From assembly GCA_013399305.1 (NCBI GenBank), contig VXAI01000117.1, positions 2,010,590-2,074,589 on the forward strand: a stretch of DNA of 64,000 bases, given 5' to 3'. A program made the position numbers and the translations under genes. Shown one piece after another: positions 9,729 to 33,211 of this stretch. This DNA is from Rostratula benghalensis (Eukaryota; Chordata; Aves; Charadriiformes; Rostratulidae). The notes beneath the pieces are model-generated. The model was given only the letters and a program-made list of their open reading frames with translations, was not told where the DNA came from and did no database searches. The stretch's first letter is position 1; each line of letters opens with the position of its first letter.

Positions 9729-12700
9729 GTAGGAGGAACAAGAGGGAAATTTTTTGCCAGAAGAATACTGTGTTTCTCCCCTTGCTTTTAGGAATGTTGT
9801 TCCTGTTTCGGCTCCGCAGGGAACAGCATGCTCCTGTTTTCACCTCTGGATGGAGTCTTTCAGTCTTCCTCTCTCGGGACAGCATTTAGGATGATGCTGC
9901 TCCCTGGTTCCCATCCGTGACTCTTGCGAATGCTCTCCTCCTTTCCCTGCCATCCGAGGCTCCCCCCTGTGCCTTTTTTTTTTTTTTTTTCCTTTTCCTT
10001 TTCCTAGAGAGTTAAGATGCATTTTGTCAGAGGAGAGCAACAGCACTGACATATGTTTTGCTGCCCTTCCCCAGCATGTCCAAGGACCTGTCAGAACTGA
10101 TGAAGGAAGCTACCAAGGAGGTGCACGAGCAGGCAGAGAACACGCCGTTCATGAAGAATTTCCAGAAGGGGCAGGTGTCACTCCATGAGTTTAAGGTACT
10201 TGGTAGCAGTATTTCTCGGGGTGTGTGTGTGGAATTTCCTTGCCAGGAAACACACAGTTAGATCAGACAGGTTGCGTGGGGACTAAAGGGGGAGAAATGG
10301 GGGCAGCACAAGGTAAGATGTCCTTTCCACTATAGTTGTGTGGTATAAACACTTCCCATGTAAAACGCTCTTCAAACTCCAGCACTTTGAGATTACCAGC
10401 TCTTCTTGTAGAAGCCAGGGCAGGACTGCACGTATCAGTATGGGCAGCCAAGCTGAAACAGGATAACAAGACAAAGAGGTTGAAGGGATTAATGTAATTG
10501 GTTTTCTCATTCTTCATAAATGCCTGCATGTTAATTATTGGCTATGACAGTTAATGGAGGTATGGCTATGCAGATACATGAGTGGCTAAAATGCCAAAAA
10601 GATGGAGAATATTAAGCTTACAACCCTCTAAGCAGCTACAGCTAGTGGCAATGATGGAACAGTGAGAAAACGAGGCTGTGGGATCATCTCTGGCAGTGAG
10701 CTTTGCGATGTTTCAGTTGTCACTTGGGTTATACCACAGCTGAGATCGTGAACAATAGCAACTCGAAAGCAGACTGAGTTTGAGCAAGCCATGTCTGCCA
10801 CTGACAGGTAGGAGCCTGTTGCTTTTCTTGAGATAAAATAGAAACATTTGCAGACACTAGTTTGCACCTAACCTGGCTAGATACGCGATTCCTGGGATAT
10901 GAGCCACATAACAAAGCCATGAGAAAAACTAGCACACAGCTGGGCCAGAAATTCCTGGGAGGCTATAGGATGTGACGCATGGGCTTGCAAATAACAGCTA
11001 GTGATCCAACCTGTGGTTTAATTACTTTGTTGTTGAATTGTTCCTCGGCAAATAAATCCACAAGAGTAGGAAAAAGACTACTTATTTCTGACAGGTTGCA
11101 TTCAGGATATTTAGTCAAGCATAAATTTAATTTCAGGTACTGGCTTCCAGCTGCTAGTAATGCGGCACTGGTCAGGCAGTGAACTTGGAGACAGGCTGGC
11201 AATAACGTAAAAAAAATCCAGCTCATTTTTTTAGAAGATATTTACATGATGAGTGAGATGTGGCATGAGTTTTGAAAAGGACAGTTTTCAAAAGCCATGT
11301 TTCCCACTAAACCTCTAACCTGCCTCTCAAAACAACCAGCCAAGTTATATTTTCTTAATTTGTTAGGCAACGTTCCTGTATTTTCTTTCTTTTCCAGTAA
11401 GCTGGGTAATGGGTTATTGTTTAAAAAAAAAACCACCTATTTTTGTTTACTCTCTTGGCAAACCTATATATCTACCTTGCCACGTGATTCCCCAGAATCT
11501 GAATATTTGTTTCCACAACAAGCCACTGCCTGTGTGCTTATCAAAGTCCTAGTTGCTGGCACAGTGGGGAAAAATTGAAGTGGCTACTCTTTAACTGCCG
11601 AACTGATAGCTGTGTGAGAGAGTAAAGTGCTTTCTCCCCTGTCATCAGGGTGACACCCCCCTACCCCCGACTCACCCATACTACAATACCTTCATGTTTT
11701 ACCCTTCGCTGCTGGTGAGGGATTCCAGTGTAAGGAAGGGGTGGTGTAGGTGTAAATATCTACACAGCCTCTGAAAAGAGCACACCTGGGGAAGGAAAGA
11801 ACACAGCTAGATTGTCTCACGCCACGTGGAAAAGCTGGCAGATAGAAGAAAGTATCACGTAAGCTGGGAAAAACAATAACAGTGGTTTCAAAATAGAGAG
11901 GAGAACACGCAGCCTTGCAGTGCTTCTTCACAAAGGCATCTTTCAGAGGCAGGCTGTGCTTCCAAGCCCCCTGTTATCTTGTCTCCTCAGGGCAACCAAG
12001 GAGGCAAAACCACTTGCAAGTCTGAAAGAAGTGAGCGGTGGTTCCTCAGCTCCCAGGATGGTGGGCTGCCAACAGGACGAATATGTGTTGAAAAATAAAC
12101 AGGGAGTGTCATCATCTCACAAGGCCCCACAAAGGGAATCCACATCTTGAAGCATTCAGATTTGAACAATGCAGCAGAAAATAAACCTTTGGTAATACCC
12201 TCGCTATTGACCGAGGGAATGAGGAGAAGAGACCAGGCTTGATATAACAGGGCTCCAGTTTCCATTGCATCAAGCTGCAAAACCTTTAACTTGAAGGTGA
12301 AGGCAGTGGCTTTTAAGAGCAAGTAAGATCGGTATCTGCAGGAAAGGGCTTAGGTCTTTCCTGATGCCACCTCAAGCAGAAGAGTAATGGCTAAATTGTG
12401 TTTCCCATATTTCCACATGGGAAACCTGCAATATCACAGATGTGTACACTTGGTGTGCCCATGAATAACTTTTTCATTAGCAGGATCCACTCCTAAAGCC
12501 TGCAGACAGACAGATGCTCACCTGTAGCTCATCTTTTTTCTTCTCTTTCAGCTGGTTACAGCATCCTTGTACTTCATCTACTCTGCTCTGGAAGAAGAGA
12601 TTGAGCGTAACAAGAGCAACCCAGTTTATGCCCCTGTGTATTTTCCAGCGGAGCTGCACCGGAAAGCTGCCTTGGAGGAAGACCTGGAGTACTTCTACGG

Positions 12701-15312
12701 CAGCAACTGGAGGGAAGAGATCCCATGTCCTGAGGCTACTAAGAAATATGTTGAGAGGCTCCACTACATAGGCAAGAACAACCCAGAGCTCCTGGTGGCT
12801 CATGCCTACACTCGATATTTGGGAGACCTGTCTGGGGGGCAGGTGCTGAAGAAAATTGCCCAGAAGGCCCTCCAGCTGCCCAGCACCGGAGAAGGGTTGG
12901 CTTTCTTCACCTTTGATGGAGTCTCCAATGCCACCAAGTTCAAGCAGCTCTACCGTTCCCGCATGAATGCTCTTGAGATGGATCATGCCACTAAGAAAAG
13001 AGTCTTGGAGGAAGCCAAGAAAGCATTCCTGCTAAATATACAGGTGAGTAACAACCAGCCAGCCCTGCCTGCCCACACCCTCCCTGAAACAACATAACGT
13101 CTAGGCTACAAGGGAAAGGCAAAGCTGATATATATGCCATGGAGCTTATGGGAATTTGTAGATTAGGGCGAGCTAGTCAGAGTGGCATGGCTCCATTTGT
13201 TCCAGCCCTTCTCCTTCCCCTAGGGTTTGAATTCAGTCTCTTCTGTGTGTCATTAGTCAGATACAAAAGAGGGCTTCTACTGGAAGCGGGGATCACCATC
13301 TATCTGTTCTAGCTCTGTACATGCTGACTAGATGCATGGTTGCTTGCTTGCTTTCCCATCAGAACATGGGCAATAGCCTTCTGAGCTGGAAGTTTCAGAA
13401 AGAACCTGTAAAGTGAACAAGGATTTTGAAAGACAGGCACAGGCAGATTATGTTCTGTGCAAAAAGCGCCAGGAAACTTGGATTAAAGGCTTGTGTCTTC
13501 CTCTGGTTCCTGAAGTGCCTGGAGCAGAGGCAAGGGGAGCAGTGAAAGAAGAGGAGGCCACATAACGAGACAACATTCCCTCTTTGCAGGTGTTTGAGGC
13601 GCTGCAGGAGCTGGTGTCTAAGGGCCAGGAGAATGGCCACCCTGGGCAGACAACAGCAGAGCTTCGCACAAGGAACGTTAACAGATCATATGAGCACGGT
13701 AAGACACTTCTAAGAGCAGGTGTTTAACATTGCCCTTTGCTGTTTTGTTCCCCTCTCTGTCTTCCACCTGTTCTTGTTTGTAAAAGCCACTGAGAAATGA
13801 GCATGAAGTTCTTGCCCCATCTCCTCTCCAGCCATCAGTAGGTAGTGCAAGGAGAAGCACTGGTGCGTGCAAAGCTTCTTCTAGACATGACCAAGGAAGA
13901 ATGACACGAGAGCTGACCAGAAACAGTGCCAGTGAGGGAGCTCTACATGAAGAGAGTCCCTTCTCCTTCTCTTGGCTTTTAGCAAGTGTAAGGTTCCTTC
14001 ACCACATGAGTTTCTATCACAGGGAAAACTGGCCTCGAGTTCGCAGAAGCAAAGGCCGCAATTTTGGGCCCAGCAGATCAGCCATAGTGCTGTGATGCTG
14101 ACAGAAGATTCTTCTGGACACACACAGCCCTGTCAAACAGCCTCTCCTTTTGGACTAACTCTCCCTCTGGTTATTTTCATGCCTTCCAGAAGTATTTACT
14201 GAAAACACTCCCGAAAGAGTTCTGTGTTTATAGTGAACATTGTTCTGGATGGTGAAATGTAACCAGTTAGGACACGGGGAGGTATGAGCTGCCCGTGTTT
14301 TCCAAAACTGAAAAAGCTCCATCTACTGGTAAAATCCTGGATTGGGCAAAGGAAGCAGAGGGGTCCCTTTTCACGGAGTCAGGCTCAGGTGTTTAAAGGA
14401 GAGTGATTCTCCTGATAACATGTTAATTCAAATAAAAAAGCCCTTACGACCATTTGGACACTAAAAGGGAGATATTTTAGGTGCATACTGGATTGAACCA
14501 CAGCTTTCCCATGGAAAAAAAAAAAAAAACCCCAAACAAGAAAATCCATGAAAAGCAAACCTCGCTTTGTGCATTTCTAGGCAATGAAGCTTAAAGCAAC
14601 TTATTTGGGAAAAGCAGCAAAAGACGGCTGTGAAACTTTGCTGCTCCTTTCTCAATACATTTATAAAAGTAGGATTTTCAGAAAAGTTTGCTGGATAAAA
14701 ATCCCACCCTGAAGTTGTAATAGGAAAATAATTTGTCTGGAATGCTAAAGGCTACCTGTTCAAGGTCATTGGATGCCTAACAAATTAAATCAATGAGAAG
14801 TAGGAGAGAAAAATGCCTTTTAAAATTGTGGCTTAAGTATTCTTTTGTTTTCTGCACACATCAGGGGTTTGGCGGAGCCAGGCAGTGCATTTATAAGCCT
14901 GTAAAGAGACAAGGGAACAGGCAGAGGGGTTGTGAGCCTTTGTGATTCCCACGTCTGCTGCTTCCCTTCTTCACCTACCCCAGAAGAGCAGAACCTGCTG
15001 CAGCTTTTCCCCCACCCCAGCTGGGCTCTGAGCTTCTCTCCTTCTCCCCTTGACAACTCCAGGAAGCTCTGCTCCAGCACCAGGCAGAGCAAGCGTAGCA
15101 TACCCGCAGCTTCTTGCCCCATTCTCTTCTCATCCACCTGGGTTTTTTTGTCCCTTCCCTCCCTATCTGATCTAGGTCCAGTGCCTGGGAAAGAAAGTGA
15201 GAGGACAAAGAGGAAACACACCAGCATGATGCCCACCACTCCCCTGGTGCGGTGGATCCTGGCCCTCGGCTTCCTAGCCACAACAGTTGCCGTGGGTTTA
15301 TTTGCCATGTGA
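9697..15312 (+). CDS. HMOX1: Heme oxygenase 1, complete five-exon gene
   Basis: Encodes the ER-anchored enzyme that opens heme to biliverdin, CO and Fe2+ using NADPH-cytochrome P450 reductase electrons. Coding exons are 9697-9728, 10075-10195, 12552-13043, 13590-13698 and 15176-15312; all introns are GT-AG and the joined frame is 891 nt (296 aa plus TGA), the length I expect for avian HO-1. Visible landmarks: proximal heme ligand His28 in [13 protein letters not shown], distal-helix motif GDLSGGQ at 142-148 (Asp143, Gly146/147), and a hydrophobic C-terminal anchor at about 272-296 ending GLFAM. The start is the first ATG after the predicted TSS, in a strong context (A at -3, G at +4), with no upstream ATG in the leader. 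The linker just before the anchor (about residues 240-270) is the least conserved part. The reading frame is intact and nothing suggests a pseudogene. The MARE/ARE groups upstream point to BACH1/NRF2 control. Confidence 0.97.
10075..10195 (+). CDS. HMOX1: HMOX1 coding exon 2
   Basis: Residues 11-51, with acceptor CCCCAG|C and donor TTTAAG|GTACTT. Carries the proximal heme ligand His28. An in-frame Met12 could mimic a start, but the exon 1 splice gives the full family N-terminus. Confidence 0.94.
12552..13043 (+). CDS. HMOX1: HMOX1 coding exon 3 (catalytic core)
   Basis: Residues 52-215, acceptor CTTTCAG|CTG and donor ATACAG|GTGAGT. Contains the heme oxygenase signature around [16 protein letters not shown] and most of the helical fold. 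The intron before it (10196-12551, 2.36 kb) shows no other coding sequence. Confidence 0.97.
13590..13698 (+). CDS. HMOX1: HMOX1 coding exon 4
   Basis: Residues 216-251 plus one base. Acceptor TTTGCAG|GTG, donor CACG|GTAAGA. Encodes the end of the catalytic domain and the start of the variable linker. Confidence 0.92.
15176..15312 (+). CDS. HMOX1: HMOX1 coding exon 5 (membrane anchor)
   Basis: Residues 252-296 and the TGA at 15310-15312. Acceptor is ATCTAG|GTC. Encodes a basic linker followed by the tail anchor [18 protein letters not shown]. Confidence 0.94.
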
Positions 15313-15875
15313 ACGAGCAGGACCTTCGCCTTCTCTTCGTGCCTTCCCTCACCCTCAACTAATCCACCTTCCCCAGTCCTTGTGAGAGAAATTCCCCATG
15401 ACTGGGTACTGTGATCTTGGCTCTGCCACTAATATTAGGAGACTTTTCTCCCTAGAAATCAAAGAGTGCGCTGTACTGAAGGGTCAGGAAAAGTCCTTCC
15501 TGTGCTTGGTGTGAGCTCTTCTCAGAGACTAACTTTGTCACCAAAAACTAAGGGTAGAAAAGGCTAAAAACAATGGGCAAGAATTGTCGTTGCTTTAGCA
15601 AGTGCCTGCAAAAATCCTACAGGATCAGAAATACAGCTTTGACATCTGTCTTTCCTCAGAAATATGGAGCTCTGTTTGCTCGATTTTTTTATACTGCTAG
15701 ATAATACTGTGATCATTTTTCTGTGTGTTATACACTGTTTTATATGACACTAGTAGGCCTTTGTTAATTCTTTTTCCAATCATTTTTGTTGTTTTTTTTT
15801 TTTTTAAAAAAAAGCAGAAGACGGTTGTTGAAGATACAGTATCATTCTCTTGTCTGGTTATTAATTTATACACAC

Positions 15876-15881
15876 AATAAA
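15876..15881 (+). terminator. HMOX1: HMOX1 poly(A) signal
   Basis: AATAAA, 564 bases after the stop codon, followed within about 30 bases by GT-rich sequence (GGCCTGGTGTTTCCTG). The 3' UTR would run to about 15900. Confidence 0.75.
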
Positions 15882-15912
15882 CTTCAATGTAAAGGCTTCA
15901 GGCCTGGTGTTT

Positions 15913-17980
15913 CCTGTTATTAAAGCCTTACCTGGGGAGAAAGGAGGTATCTTTCTTCCTCCCAGTTTTATGTCTTGGAGCTGCTGTCTCCACAGACACG
16001 ACAATAGACGAAAGTGGGAGCTATCATCAGAGCCAGACTCAGCTCCCACTCAGTGCTAACAATAACCTGTTACAAGCTGGGATGGGTTTCTTCAGCTCCT
16101 ACGTGCTTATTTCTCTATTTCTAGATGCGACATGAAATTCTGTGAGCGTACAAAGTTATTTTTTAAGGGGTAGAAGTGATACATCAGTGCTGATTGCTAT
16201 TCTGTTAAATGTAAAAGATGACAAGACCCTCAGCTGATCCAAACCAAGGCAGCTCTCTTTAACCACTATCAGCTAAGGGTTCCATTACCAGACTGCCTTT
16301 GTGAGAACGTTAGCACGAATCACAAAAGCCAGTATGTTTTCACCACCCAGAAATGAAATGCATACTAAATGGAAGCTAAAGGGGAGATATCAAGCATGCA
16401 ACTGCGTGCCCTCACTGAGGTAGCAAACCACCCCAACTTACTCCCAGGACTTGGGATGCACGTGGAATTGCTAAAGACGCTCCAAACACACAGCAGCCCA
16501 CACACACTGCTTGCTTTCCTCCCTTTTTGCTGAGCCAGATCTGGAGGTCTGACTTTGTGGCCAGTCACCGTTATGGCCATAGGCCCTACCTGCTTCAGAG
16601 GGCCTCCTAACACAGGAAACACTGCAGGAGAAGCTGCGGTTCAGCTACAGCACAGCAGGTACCAAGATGACCCTCACCTCAGAGCCCTTTCCTCTTTTTC
16701 TACCAGAAAGCCTCTGTGATCAACCTGTCTCCCATGATGTTGCCGGTTCTCACTGTGACCTTAATCCCTAAGACACACTTTCCTACTGATCTGTTTTAAT
16801 GACCAGCACTGAACCTGCTCCAAGAGCAAGAATCAGAAGGCACATCCTGCTGAGAATAAGCAGGGGGAAAGAGGGACTGTCATTATTCTCAGGCTCTTAT
16901 CTACCCTATGTCCCTTCTGAAATCCCCTCTCATACTTTTCTATTTGGACCCATTTGCCACACCCTAGTAGAAAAAAACAAAACAAAACAACAGTTAATTC
17001 TTTATAAAGATAGATGTTTGAAAAGCTGGGATATGAGGCTTGACAGCTATTCAAATACAATAACTTATTCATTCATTCTAATTTATAGCAAGTTCTGCCT
17101 ATTCAGTCCCTCTAACCCACCCCAACTAAGTAATTATGCTCATTCGACCATGCTGAGTAACTGAACTTCCCGAGCATACAAACAAATGCCCATGAGCTCA
17201 GAAATGCACTCTATCACACTCAGCCCCTCTCCGCTGCCCAAACAGATCATAACTGTGATCTGAAAGTTAGGAAATCTGGACTCAGACTGGCATCATCCCC
17301 TCTAGGCTCATGGCAGGAGAGATGGTGCTTTGAGTATCTCTACGTTTAAGGACTCCAGGCTGAGCCTAAAGAAAGCTTCAGAGGTGAAGACTGAAGCTTT
17401 GCTTGTATTCATCCATGGTCTTCATGAATACATCTGGTTTCTCTGCAACATACAAGCTGATGTCTCTGCAGTGAGATGGTCCTTATATTCCACCCACTAG
17501 TCAAAACCTCCCTTACAACACATTACCCTTCCCAGCTTTGTTTACATTTAGGATGCATGCTACCACATTCCTGAAAGGCTAAAAGTGCTTATCCCATGAC
17601 CTGCCATCCTTCCCGCATAATTTGCTACTAGTCAGAAGAAAACCATCCCACAGAGCATAAACCCGGAGGTGACAGCAGCCTGTTTTCAGGCCGTCAGGCT
17701 GGCTGCTCAGCCACTGTCATGCCTGTGGGGCCCCAGCCAGACCACCTGCCCACCATTTCCCCACGCTAAAACCCACAACATTCAACATCTTTCTCCTGTC
17801 CCATGCCCTCCGTGGCCGTGGGCCCACCGTACAGCAGCCAGCCAGGCCCTGATCCACTCACAGAAACACCCCATCAGGCCCTGCAGCAACAAGCTCCAGT
17901 TACCCCCAAATACCCCTACAGCGGTAATTTATTTTATTCTCAGCAATAAAGGCCTCCGCCTCTACCCTGGCCGGTAACTA
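15913..17980. other. HMOX1-MCM5 spacer, no gene seen
   Basis: About 2.1 kb between the HMOX1 3' end and the MCM5 CpG-rich promoter. Reading frames are short and lack family resemblance. It has small A-rich stretches (for example near 16970-16990) and no CR1 copy. Confidence 0.6.
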
Positions 17981-17989
17981 CCGCGCTTC

Positions 17990-28422
<10,433 letters not shown>

Positions 28423-28654
28423 CCTCCCTGTCCCACACATGGGGAGGGAACTGCTGCTGCCTGAGGCCTGCCCACCTTTGAGTAGAGAGCCTTGTGTGGT
28501 CAGTGCCTGCTCCTGAAAGAAGCTTTTCCGAGGAGCCAAACGACCCCGAGCCTCCCTCTTTAAACCAGGATTTGGGGCAGTTGGGGTTTCCTTTGGGTGC
28601 TCTGCCTGTGTGTCACATCAGTGTTTCTTCAAACTCCAAAAGCTTTTAGTTTGT

Positions 28655-28665
28655 ATTAAAATAAA
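28655..28665 (+). terminator. MCM5: MCM5 poly(A) signals
   Basis: Overlapping ATTAAA (28655-28660) and AATAAA (28660-28665), about 235 bases after the stop codon, giving a short 3' UTR ending near 28685. Confidence 0.8.
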
Positions 28666-28689
28666 AACTGATACTGGTAGCTTAGGGTC

Positions 28690-30739
28690 TTTGGCTGTCT
28701 GCAGGGACAGAGGGCATGTATCCCCTTCTTCCATTGGTGGCAGCACAGGATTTTGGTTGGAAAAATCTGTCCTGCTCTCCCTGTGTTGGCAGTGGGCCAA
28801 CCTGGGGGACTCACCTCGAGGCAGGATGTAGACCTGTGGGCAGCACCAATCAGCCCTGAAGGTAGAAGCTCTCATTTCTTGCTCAGGGTTTGATGTGTCT
28901 GTTAAGGCATAAATCCTGTTTGTGCCGACTGCCCTGTTGGGCTCAGCCATGCAGGAGGCACCTCGCCCGGTCACTGTGGGCAGGCTGCTGCCATCTTCCG
29001 TGTCTGCCAGCAGCGGTAAAGGAAACAGCCTGCTGTTCCCTGCTTCAGAGCTGCTCTTTGGTTATCCCTCCTTCCCGTCTCCAAAGACTGTGATAGGTAA
29101 ATGCTTTGCCCTGCAGTGTAAAGGGTTGCATGAAAGCCTTGCTGCAGACACTGGTGGAGTCCCCTGATTTGCCCCAGGGGGGTAAAGGAGTGCCAATTAA
29201 GGATGAGGATGGAGGGTGATGTCCAAGAGCTGTGTGGTCTCCTCACCATACCTCTACCACCTTATTTATGAGCTGGCAGCCATGGGGAGAGATGTCCTGT
29301 TTGCCAGGAGCCTGAGCCTCTCCTGGACTTTGTGCCCCAGGGTGGACTTGTGCAGCCACTTACCCTTCTGATTTTGCTGCATGACCTTGCTCTTGTCAAA
29401 CTACAGGTTTTAGTCAGTTCTAGCAAAGTAGTACTGTTTTTCTTAAGTGTTCTCCCAAAGGTGGGAGGAGCAGATATGTCCCTGCCCTCAGCAGCTAAGA
29501 GTGTAAGAGTGCAGATGAGGAACTGAAGAAAGTGGAGTGTTGGGCATTGCAGGCAAGTGAAGCCCCTGTGGTTGCCAGAGAGGCTACTCTTGCATATGTG
29601 AGTGACCTTCAGGCTGAAAAACAGACCCCAGGAGAGGCTTTGCTAGCAAAAGGAATGTTCAGGGCCAGCAGAGGGTACCAGAGCCTTGAGGATGTTGGCC
29701 TGCGGCGCTGCATACAATGCTGCTGCCTCCTCCAAAAGGGGAAACCAACCATTCCTTTTGGGCTGGAATGGTGGGATGCAGGGTGCACCCACACTGGCAG
29801 CTGTTACACAAAGGCTGGACTCTCCTCTGACCCATGGGGGCTGAACAGTAAGCCCTGTTTGCTTCCATTAGAGTGTTCTCAGAGGTGTATGGTGCCCTCT
29901 GTATATGGCTGGAGCTGGTTATGGGGTTAGGGGTCCGTCTGCAGGGAATGGGGAGGTGGTGGCCCTGATTAGATGGGCTCCACTTTGGAGCCTCCTGCTC
30001 TTCATCTTCTGATTTTTCAGATGGGTCTGAGCTTTGGGGAGGTGGGGGGAGGCTGGCCCACAGGCTCCCCCTGGAGGGATGGGTCTCTGGAAAGCTCTGC
30101 ACAGTGATTTTATTGCCCTGTATTTTTGCAAGTGCCAGGCACCTCAAGGCTTCTTGGAGCAAGCAACGCTGGGGCAAAAGTAGGCACACTTCTTTTCCCT
30201 TAAACTCAAAACAAAAAAAAAGGATGCATTTGTCTCCTTAAGTGCTCTGTGGTGGGCATGCAGCGGCCCTGAGTTGATGCTGTAGGGTGAGTAGAGTGGC
30301 TCCATACAGGAGGAATGAAATGGAAGAGAGGATAACAGGACCAGATCCTCATTTGGTGACTGAAGTTCTCAAAACTGCCAATGGCTGTTTGAAAGCATCC
30401 CTTCCTCTTCACAAACTCCTACTTGCCTGATCAAGCACTTGATACTGCAATGTCAGGGGGTCGCCTGTTAGAGCAGGGTCAGCACTGCTGTTTCCCTGCT
30501 GTGTACTGTAGCCCATGGAGCACTGTAGTAACAGGTCCTACAGGTTTTTCATCCCCTGCTACTCTTCCCCAGTACCTCTGTCTTCACTTTGGAGTTGGTG
30601 GCAGTACCTGTCTATCTACAGTCCTTCCAGAGGTGCAGCAAGACAGGGAGGTTGCGAGTCCCCATTCCCAGGCTTGGAAAGAGCAACCAGCAATACCCTG
30701 CCATTCAGTGAGACCTGCACCAGGCTAGAAAGCTGGTTC
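28690..30739. other. MCM5 downstream flank, no gene seen
   Basis: Frames up to 176 codons on either strand without family resemblance. A phrase near 29478 (TCCCTGCCCTCAGCAGCTAA) resembles old amniote repeats but is too short to assign. Confidence 0.5.
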
Positions 30740-31520
30740 CTCTCTGGGCAGAGAGGAACCTAATGAAGGTCAGCAAAGGAAAGTGTAAGGTCCTGGACTT
30801 TAGAAAAACTCTATATGCCGGTACAGGTTAGGGGTTGACCTCTGGAAAGCAGCTCTGAGAAGGACGTGGGAGCCCTGGTAGAGAGTAAGTTGACCATGAG
30901 GCAGCAATGTGCCCTAGTGGCCAAGAAAGCCATCGATACGCTGGGGTGCATTGAAAAGAGTGTGGCCAGCAGGTCAAGGGAGGTTATCTTCCCCCTCTAC
31001 TTTGCCCCAATGAGGCCACATCTGGAGTACTGCGTCCTGTTCTGAGCTCCCCAGTTCAAGAAAGACAAGGAACTACTGGAGAGAGTCCAGTGGAGGGCTA
31101 CGAAGATGATTAGGGGAGTAGAGCATTTCTTTGATACTGAAAGGCTAAGGGATCTGTGTTTGGCCTGGAGAAGAAAAGGCTGAGAGGTGATCTGATCAAT
31201 GCTTATAAATATCTAAAAGGCAGGTGTCAAGAGGATGGGGCCAGACTGTTTTCATCGATGCCCAGTGATAGGACAAGGGGGAATGGGCACAGACTGGAAC
31301 ACAGGAAATTCCACCTGAACATGAGGAAAAACTTCTTTTTTTGAGGGTGTCAGAGCACTGGAACAGGCTGCCCAGAGAGGTTGTAGAATCTCCTCTGGAG
31401 ATACTCAAAACTCACCTGAATGCATTCCTGTGCAACCAGCTCTGGGTGACCCTGCTTTGGCAGGGGAATTGGACTAGATGATCTTCAGAGGTCCTTTCCA
31501 ACCCCTGCCATTCTATGATG
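30740..31520 (+). mobile_element. CR1 LINE, 5'-truncated and decayed
   Basis: Sense CR1 3' end. It begins like CR1 ORF2 (GGGCAGAGAGGAACCTAATG), keeps [19 protein letters not shown] and [20 protein letters not shown], and ends CCAACCCCTGCCATTCTATG. Stops and frameshifts break the frame. The 3' end differs from the 1893, 19901 and 21318 copies, so it is another, older-looking subfamily. Confidence 0.93.
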
Positions 31521-32150
31521 GAGAGAGGCTGGATGGGGAGAGAGTGTCCTTTGAAGGGGACTGGGGAGGGGAACGCAGTGCAAGAGGTTCTGTTTCCATT
31601 CCTCTTGTTTTCTTCCTTCTCTTTGCCTGCAGACCTCCCCTAGCCTTTCCCCATGATCTTTGCTCTGTGCTGGAGCAGTAGCACATGGCTGGATTCAGCT
31701 GCTAACTGCCAGTGGTGGTCATGGGTTTTAAAAGAGCCAACATCTAAAGGTGCATCAAACTACTATGCTGGTTGTTGGCAGGTGCGGAGGTTGGAAATTC
31801 TTTTTGTTGGTTTTTCTTTTTTGTTGTTTTCATGATAGGATAGGGAGCAGAGGTATATTTCTGTGATGGGGATCAGAATGATTGATCTCTTCGTGCTATG
31901 AAATGTGTTGATTATATGGTACAAGGTTATGTAAGTGTACGTAGGGCTTAAAACAACACTGTTTGGCAATTAATGTATGCAGCTCTATCACAAGAAGCGG
32001 AGCTGGGATGTGCGCAGCTCTGGCATTATCTTGGAACTTGAGATCATTGATTAGTAACAGCTTGTTTTGATCATCGCACTGCAGATGGAAATTTTTGGGA
32101 AGAAAAGCAGTTCTGATTTGGGTAGGGTGGTAGTGCTTGATGGTATGTAC

Positions 32151-32250
32151 TTGATAAGAGATTGGTGGTCCTCCTGGTGAAGGCAACAGCTTCTGCTCAA
32201 ATGATAGCTTCTTGATAAAGGAGTGGTCATCCTCCTGGTGAAGGCATCTC
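32151..32250 (+). repeat. Imperfect tandem duplication, 61-base period
   Basis: TTGATAAGAGATTGGTGGTC at 32151 recurs as TTGATAAAGGAGTGGTCATC at 32212, each followed by CTCCTGGTGAAGGCA. About two copies. Confidence 0.75.
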
Positions 32251-33201
32251 TTCTTGGTCACCCCTGATATTTTGGCCTCCTGAGACTTGGGACAGAGTTC
32301 CTGTCTGGGTGTCCTTAGATGACAAAAATGCTGTCCTCAAATCCAAGGCAAACAGGGAGAGTAAAACCTGATAGATATAGTCACTTCACATCTGAGCAGT
32401 GCAGCGTTCCCTTACCTCGTCTACAGAGCTGACCTCTCTTCCTTAACTCAGTGCTGTGTCACTGGCACAGCAGGCCTCTTCCCCACCCTTAGCTTGTCTC
32501 CTTGAGAAGTACAGTTGGACGAGTGTAACCACCCCAAGCCAGAAAACCACCAGGAATGCTCAGGTGCCTTTGATTCAAAGCCTAGGCCTGTGTAAGAGCC
32601 AACCACCTCTTCCCACAATGAATTAGACCCCAAAGAACTTGCAGGTTACATGTAATTCTGTATGAGATGTGTTAGTCTGTGCAAGCAGAGTAGCATTTCT
32701 ACTCCAGAAAGATCCAGTGCACTAGGTTCTTCCCAGGTTTTTTGATTCTCCATGGGAGGGACAGGTTGAGATTCATCTGACCAGGCATCAAGAGTGATGT
32801 CTGAGCAAGGCTTTCTCTGTATCAGTGCAGGGGAGTGGCTGCTTCCAGAGAGCAAGTTGTTTTATCCAAAGTAAATACGTTTTTTAAAAACAAACAAACA
32901 AACAAAACAAAACAGAGAAGCTGTGCCCTAATTGCATTTGTTTTTTCTCTGTTGACTACTAAAGGAGGTCAGGGCAACTAGATTGAGTAGTTATTTTTAT
33001 ATAATAGGCATCTCAAACTGTCATTCCTCTCTGCATGCTGCACAGCTGTATTTGAGGAGAAGGTCTTTGGTGAAGCTTTGTTTTGGATGGCTAACTCTGG
33101 GGCAGCTTCACTAGGTTTGATTCTCTTTCCTCGTACACCAAGCTCATCAGAATATCTCTGTGGAAACGTCAGGGAGCTCCAGTAATGTAAAATCCAGCAA
33201 A

Positions 33202-33211
33202 GCTGAGTCAT
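33202..33211 (+). promoter_or_regulatory. NF-E2/MARE-like site
   Basis: GCTGAGTCAT matches the NF-E2 consensus (T)GCTGAGTCA(Y) except for the first base. It is isolated, 4.5 kb downstream of MCM5. Confidence 0.25.

Noticed and set aside
12477..12986. Minus-strand 169-codon frame
   Set aside because: Antisense shadow of HMOX1 exon 3, with no family resemblance.
14820..15308. Minus-strand 162-codon frame
   Set aside because: Overlaps HMOX1 exon 5 antisense and the adjacent intron; no domain or splice support.
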